Under the pieces are notes generated by a model that was not told where the DNA came from, searched no databases, and saw only the letters and a list, made by a program, of their open reading frames with translations. From an uncultured Lachnospiraceae bacterium (GTDB lineage: Bacteria > Bacillota > Clostridia > Lachnospirales > Lachnospiraceae), in assembly GCA_937920345.1 (NCBI GenBank), contig CALGVA010000013.1:1-33449 (forward strand): DNA of 33,449 nt. Direction: 5' to 3'. Below are positions 30,702 through 33,449 of the stretch, piece after piece (the stretch's first letter is position 1; each line of letters begins with the position of its first letter). Both the position numbers and the translations under genes were made by a program.

Positions 30702-32153
30702 ATGAGTACAGACAGATATGTAAGCCCTTTATCGGAGCGTTATGCAAGCAAGGAGATGCAGTACATCTTCTCGCCGGATATGAAATTCAGGACATGGCGG
30801 AAACTGTGGATCGCACTGGCGGAGACAGAGATGGAACTGGGACTTTGCCAGAACGGGCAGCCGGTGATCACACAGGAACAGATCGATGAACTGAAGGCGC
30901 ACGCAGAGGACATCAACTATGATGTGGCAAAGGCGCGGGAGAAGGAAGTGCGTCATGACGTGATGAGCCATGTCTATGCCTACGGACAGCAGTGCCCGAA
31001 GGCGGCCGGGATTATTCATTTGGGCGCTACCTCCTGCTATGTGGGCGACAATACTGATATAATTGTAATGACGGAAGCACTGAAATTAGTCAAGAAAAAG
31101 CTGGTGAATGTGATTGCGGAACTGGCAAAGTTCGCCGGGCAGTATAAGAATCTGCCGACCCTTGCCTTTACTCATTTTCAGCCGGCCCAGCCTACGACAG
31201 TTGGTAAACGGGCAACGCTGTGGACGCAGGAGTTTTGTCTGGATCTGGAGGACCTGGACTATGTACTGTCAACCATGAAGCTTTTAGGTTCTAAGGGAAC
31301 AACGGGAACACAGGCATCGTTTCTGGAGCTGTTTGACGGGGATCAGGAGACGATTGATAAGATTGACCCGATGATAGCGGCCAGGATGGGATTCGATAAG
31401 TGTTATCCCGTGTCGGGACAGACTTATTCCCGCAAGGTGGATACAAGGGTGTGTAATGTTCTGGCAGGCATTGCCGCGTCGGCACATAAAATGTCCAATG
31501 ATATCAGGCTGCTGCAGCATCTGAAAGAGGTAGAAGAGCCGTTTGAGAAGAGTCAGATCGGCTCCTCGGCCATGGCGTACAAGAGAAATCCGATGAGAAG
31601 CGAGCGCATCGCCTCTCTTTCCAGATATGTGATGATTGATGCGCTGAACCCGGCGATTACCTCCGCGACACAGTGGTTTGAGAGAACACTGGATGATTCT
31701 GCGAACAAGCGCCTGTCTATTCCGGAGGCGTTTCTGGCAATTGACGGTATTCTGGATCTGTGCCTGAATGTGGTGGACGGACTGGTAGTGTATGACAAGG
31801 TCATCACGAAGCGCCTGATGAGCGAACTGCCCTTTATGGCGACGGAGAATATTATGATGGATGCCGTGAAGATGGGCGGCAACCGGCAGGAACTGCACGA
31901 GAAGATCAGAGAACTGTCCATGGAGGCGGGCGCCAATGTAAAGCGGGAAGGGAAGGAGAACAACCTTTTGGAGTTAATTGCCGGTGACAGTGCTTTCAAC
32001 ATGTCGGAGGAAGATTTGTTAAAGACGATGGAACCGTCCAGATATGTAGGGCGGGCGCCTCTTCAGGTGGAGAAGTTCCTGGCGGAGATCGTGAATCCGA
32101 TCCTTGCCGAAAATAAGGAACTGCTGGGCGTGAAGGCGGAGATTAATGTGTAG
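30702..32153 (+). CDS. purB: Adenylosuccinate lyase
   Basis: Splits SAICAR to AICAR and adenylosuccinate to AMP, releasing fumarate, in purine synthesis. 483 residues, homotetramer of the fumarase/aspartase superfamily. Visible conserved regions: HLGATSCYVGDNTD at about 106-119, THFQPAQPTTVGKR with the catalytic His, and the signature GSSAMAYKRNPMRSE with the mobile Ser loop, where Ala replaces the more usual Pro. The length is slightly longer than the B. subtilis enzyme (431), mostly at the C-terminal helical domain. AGGAGAG precedes ATG 30702. It has its own promoter and a terminator. It belongs to the same pathway as purF but is a separate transcript. Confidence 0.94.
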   Translation: MSTDRYVSPLSERYASKEMQYIFSPDMKFRTWRKLWIALAETEMELGLCQNGQPVITQEQIDELKAHAEDINYDVAKAREKEVRHDVMSHVYAYGQQCPKAAGIIHLGATSCYVGDNTDIIVMTEALKLVKKKLVNVIAELAKFAGQYKNLPTLAFTHFQPAQPTTVGKRATLWTQEFCLDLEDLDYVLSTMKLLGSKGTTGTQASFLELFDGDQETIDKIDPMIAARMGFDKCYPVSGQTYSRKVDTRVCNVLAGIAASAHKMSNDIRLLQHLKEVEEPFEKSQIGSSAMAYKRNPMRSERIASLSRYVMIDALNPAITSATQWFERTLDDSANKRLSIPEAFLAIDGILDLCLNVVDGLVVYDKVITKRLMSELPFMATENIMMDAVKMGGNRQELHEKIRELSMEAGANVKREGKENNLLELIAGDSAFNMSEEDLLKTMEPSRYVGRAPLQVEKFLAEIVNPILAENKELLGVKAEINV

Positions 32154-32243
32154 TTGCGCAAAGAGTGGATGAGAATGGCCCAGACGGGTCCGGACAGAAC
32201 CCATAGTGTTTTGCACCGTATATTTTAAAGACAGAAGATTAAG

Positions 32244-32304
32244 GGATGTACAGTTAAGAGAGCGTATAGGAGTCACGATATTCGCTTGGTGTACATCCTT
32301 TTTT
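32244..32304 (+). terminator. Terminator of purB reaching into the araC-type gene
   Basis: GGATGTACA (32244-32252) pairs perfectly with TGTACATCC (32290-32298), followed by TTTTTT at 32299-32304. The loop is long at 37 nt. The right arm encodes the C-terminal part of the leftward regulator. The T run after the stem suits rightward termination, though the loop length lowers confidence. Confidence 0.45.
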
Positions 32305-33159
32305 CTGTTTAAAAACGCGGTTAAAGGTGGAAATGCTTAAGAAGCCGGATTGCAAGGCAATCTCCGTGACAGACAGATTCGACTGTGCCAGAAGTTCTTC
32401 TGCAATTTTAATTCGTCTGAATGTCAAGTACTCATAATAAGTAGAATTGGTACATTGTTTAAAAAGTCTTGAAAAATGAAACTTTGAAAATCCGCAGTAA
32501 GATGCCATGGTGTCCAGTGTTAAATTTTCTGTATAATGGTGGTCTATGTATAAAATAACATTCTTGATTTTCTGCAGATATTCTTTCTGTTTGTAGACAC
32601 TGGTACCGTAGAATACGGCTGTGCTGCCGAGAAGGTCTCTTCCCAATATGACAAGGAGTTTGGTCACATATGAATAGATCGAAAGCTCATAGAACTCGAC
32701 GGCTCCGATATATTCGTCTTTTATTTCAAGCAGCAGCTGACGGACAGTCGTATAGATATGCGGATGAGAGAGCCTGGTGATATGGAGGCAGGACGTCAGT
32801 AAAGACTGAATTCCGCTGTAGTTGCTGTTATGTGAAAAAGCAGAAACGTCAAACTGGAATACAAACCATTTACCTGTTTGGGGTGCATAGAGGGTATGAA
32901 TTTCTCCGTTAGGGATAATCAAGAATTCTTCCGGCCGGATATGATAGAGATTGCCGCATGCTTCGACGTCATAACAGTTTTCCATCGGCATAATAATTTC
33001 CAGTGCGCTGTGCCAGCGGGAGGCAGATCCCTGAGGCTGTTCGTTACACCAGATACGGATAGAAGAATTTTTATGATAATGTGCCGTTTCAGCTAATGGA
33101 TTCACCGTATGTTCCGTCAGGACGATATTTTTAAGATGGAAGTCATTTTGCTCAGTCAT
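32254..33159 (-). CDS. AraC-family transcriptional regulator with N-terminal cupin-like domain
   Basis: 301 residues. The N-terminal half (about 20-150) is a beta-rich AraC-type ligand domain, with HSALEIIMPMENCYDV and the RPEEFLIIPNGEIHTLY loop containing a conserved Pro-Asn-Gly and His. The C-terminal half (about 200-300) has two helix-turn-helices: LTLDTMASYCGFSKFHFSRLF and VTEIALQSGFLSISTFNRVF, ending with the usual KKGCTPSEYR. This type often controls sugar or metabolite uptake genes nearby. Target genes probably lie beyond the right end, since the region to its right is intergenic. ATG 33159 is preceded by GCGGGAAA. Its end is very close to purB, which it faces. Confidence 0.88.
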   Translation of the reverse strand: MTEQNDFHLKNIVLTEHTVNPLAETAHYHKNSSIRIWCNEQPQGSASRWHSALEIIMPMENCYDVEACGNLYHIRPEEFLIIPNGEIHTLYAPQTGKWFVFQFDVSAFSHNSNYSGIQSLLTSCLHITRLSHPHIYTTVRQLLLEIKDEYIGAVEFYELSIYSYVTKLLVILGRDLLGSTAVFYGTSVYKQKEYLQKIKNVILYIDHHYTENLTLDTMASYCGFSKFHFSRLFKQCTNSTYYEYLTFRRIKIAEELLAQSNLSVTEIALQSGFLSISTFNRVFKQKKGCTPSEYRDSYTLS

Positions 33160-33449
33160 ACATTTTTTCCCGCATATTTAAAGCCAGTTTTGAATAGTTA
33201 TTTATTGCTATATTATGAATTGATCAGAAGGGTACATATACCGCATAATAGTGTAAATACGCTGTCTTTTCTTACATGATATGAGTTTAGCACACAATAT
33301 GGACGATGTAAATGTCTGTTTCAGGAAGCCATCCAATAAAATTTATAAATAAAATAAGCAATTTTTGAGAAATAACGCGCAATAAATGATTGGTAGAAAG
33401 ACCAACTATTAAAAGTCAAGTAGATAATTGAAAAAATTCAAATGAAATT
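33160..33449. other. AT-rich intergenic region at the right end
   Basis: No gene is supported. This is AT-richer than the rest of the window and probably holds the promoter of the araC-type gene and regulatory DNA for a gene outside the window. A short perfect hairpin TTGGT/ACCAA lies at 33391-33406. I see no convincing promoter pair. Confidence 0.4.

Noticed and set aside
1..33449. CRISPR arrays, tRNA or rRNA genes, insertion sequences with terminal repeats
   Set aside because: No regularly spaced direct repeats, tRNA cloverleaf sequences, rRNA stretches or transposase with flanking inverted repeats were recognised by eye; a tRNAscan or ISfinder run could still find a missed one.

Overview
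The window looks like a chromosomal segment of a Gram-positive Clostridia, most likely a Lachnospiraceae gut-type bacterium. The reasons are strong GGAGG-type ribosome binding sites, extended -10 promoters, a YtaF-like sporulation-associated membrane protein, a B. subtilis-type [4Fe-4S] PurF, a clostridial-style HtpG under a CIRCE element, and a four-gene block that I recall only from Lachnospiraceae (DUF5717/DUF5716 type). This is an inference from gene content; I cannot name the genus. No rRNA, tRNA, CRISPR array, insertion sequence or prophage was seen.

Layout. 1-1700: a possible operator for a gene outside the window, then an ECF sigma factor and its overlapping RsiV-like anti-sigma gene (envelope/lysozyme stress type). 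1700-7150: a GreA-type factor, a convergent AraC/GyrI-fusion regulator, a P-type Ca2+ ATPase and a convergent ytaF-like gene. 7200-14900: a beta-CASP metallo-beta-lactamase, thymidylate synthase, dihydrofolate reductase, a soluble sensor-less hybrid histidine kinase, a branched-chain aminotransferase and a PHP-domain phosphoesterase. 14885-18400: a PrsA-like foldase lipoprotein and htpG, the latter behind a perfect CIRCE operator and carrying an unusual acidic insert. 18500-27000: a divergent SpoIID-like/peptidoglycan-binding protein and the four-gene operon. 27000-32200: purF, a DUF3795 protein, an Rpn-family nuclease gene and purB. 32250-33159: an AraC-family regulator reading leftwards.

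The best candidate for an undescribed system is the operon at 19954-26965. It encodes a 1187-residue scaffold-like protein, an Hsp70/actin-like (ASKHA-fold) ATPase, a TPR protein, and a coiled-coil protein with two transmembrane helices. The genes are tightly packed behind one recognisable promoter (TTGCAC-18-TATAAT with TGG extension). Together they look like a membrane-anchored, nucleotide-driven machine. Its divergent neighbour has a SpoIID-like wall domain with a replaced putative catalytic glutamate, so a cell-envelope role is a reasonable but unproven idea. PrsA and HtpG lie just upstream, which also allows a protein-folding role.

A second theme is intergenic palindromes. There are strong hairpins at 137-175, 1768-1861, 2408-2451, 8925-9010, 9945-9990, 12612-12753, 26994-27157 and 28658-28791. 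Some are simple terminators. Two share the same arms (1768 and 9945), one is a 142-base nested structure with perfect 17-bp outer arms, and one is an array of four consecutive hairpins that also reads as a 46-codon open frame. These look like dispersed repeat families or structured RNAs.
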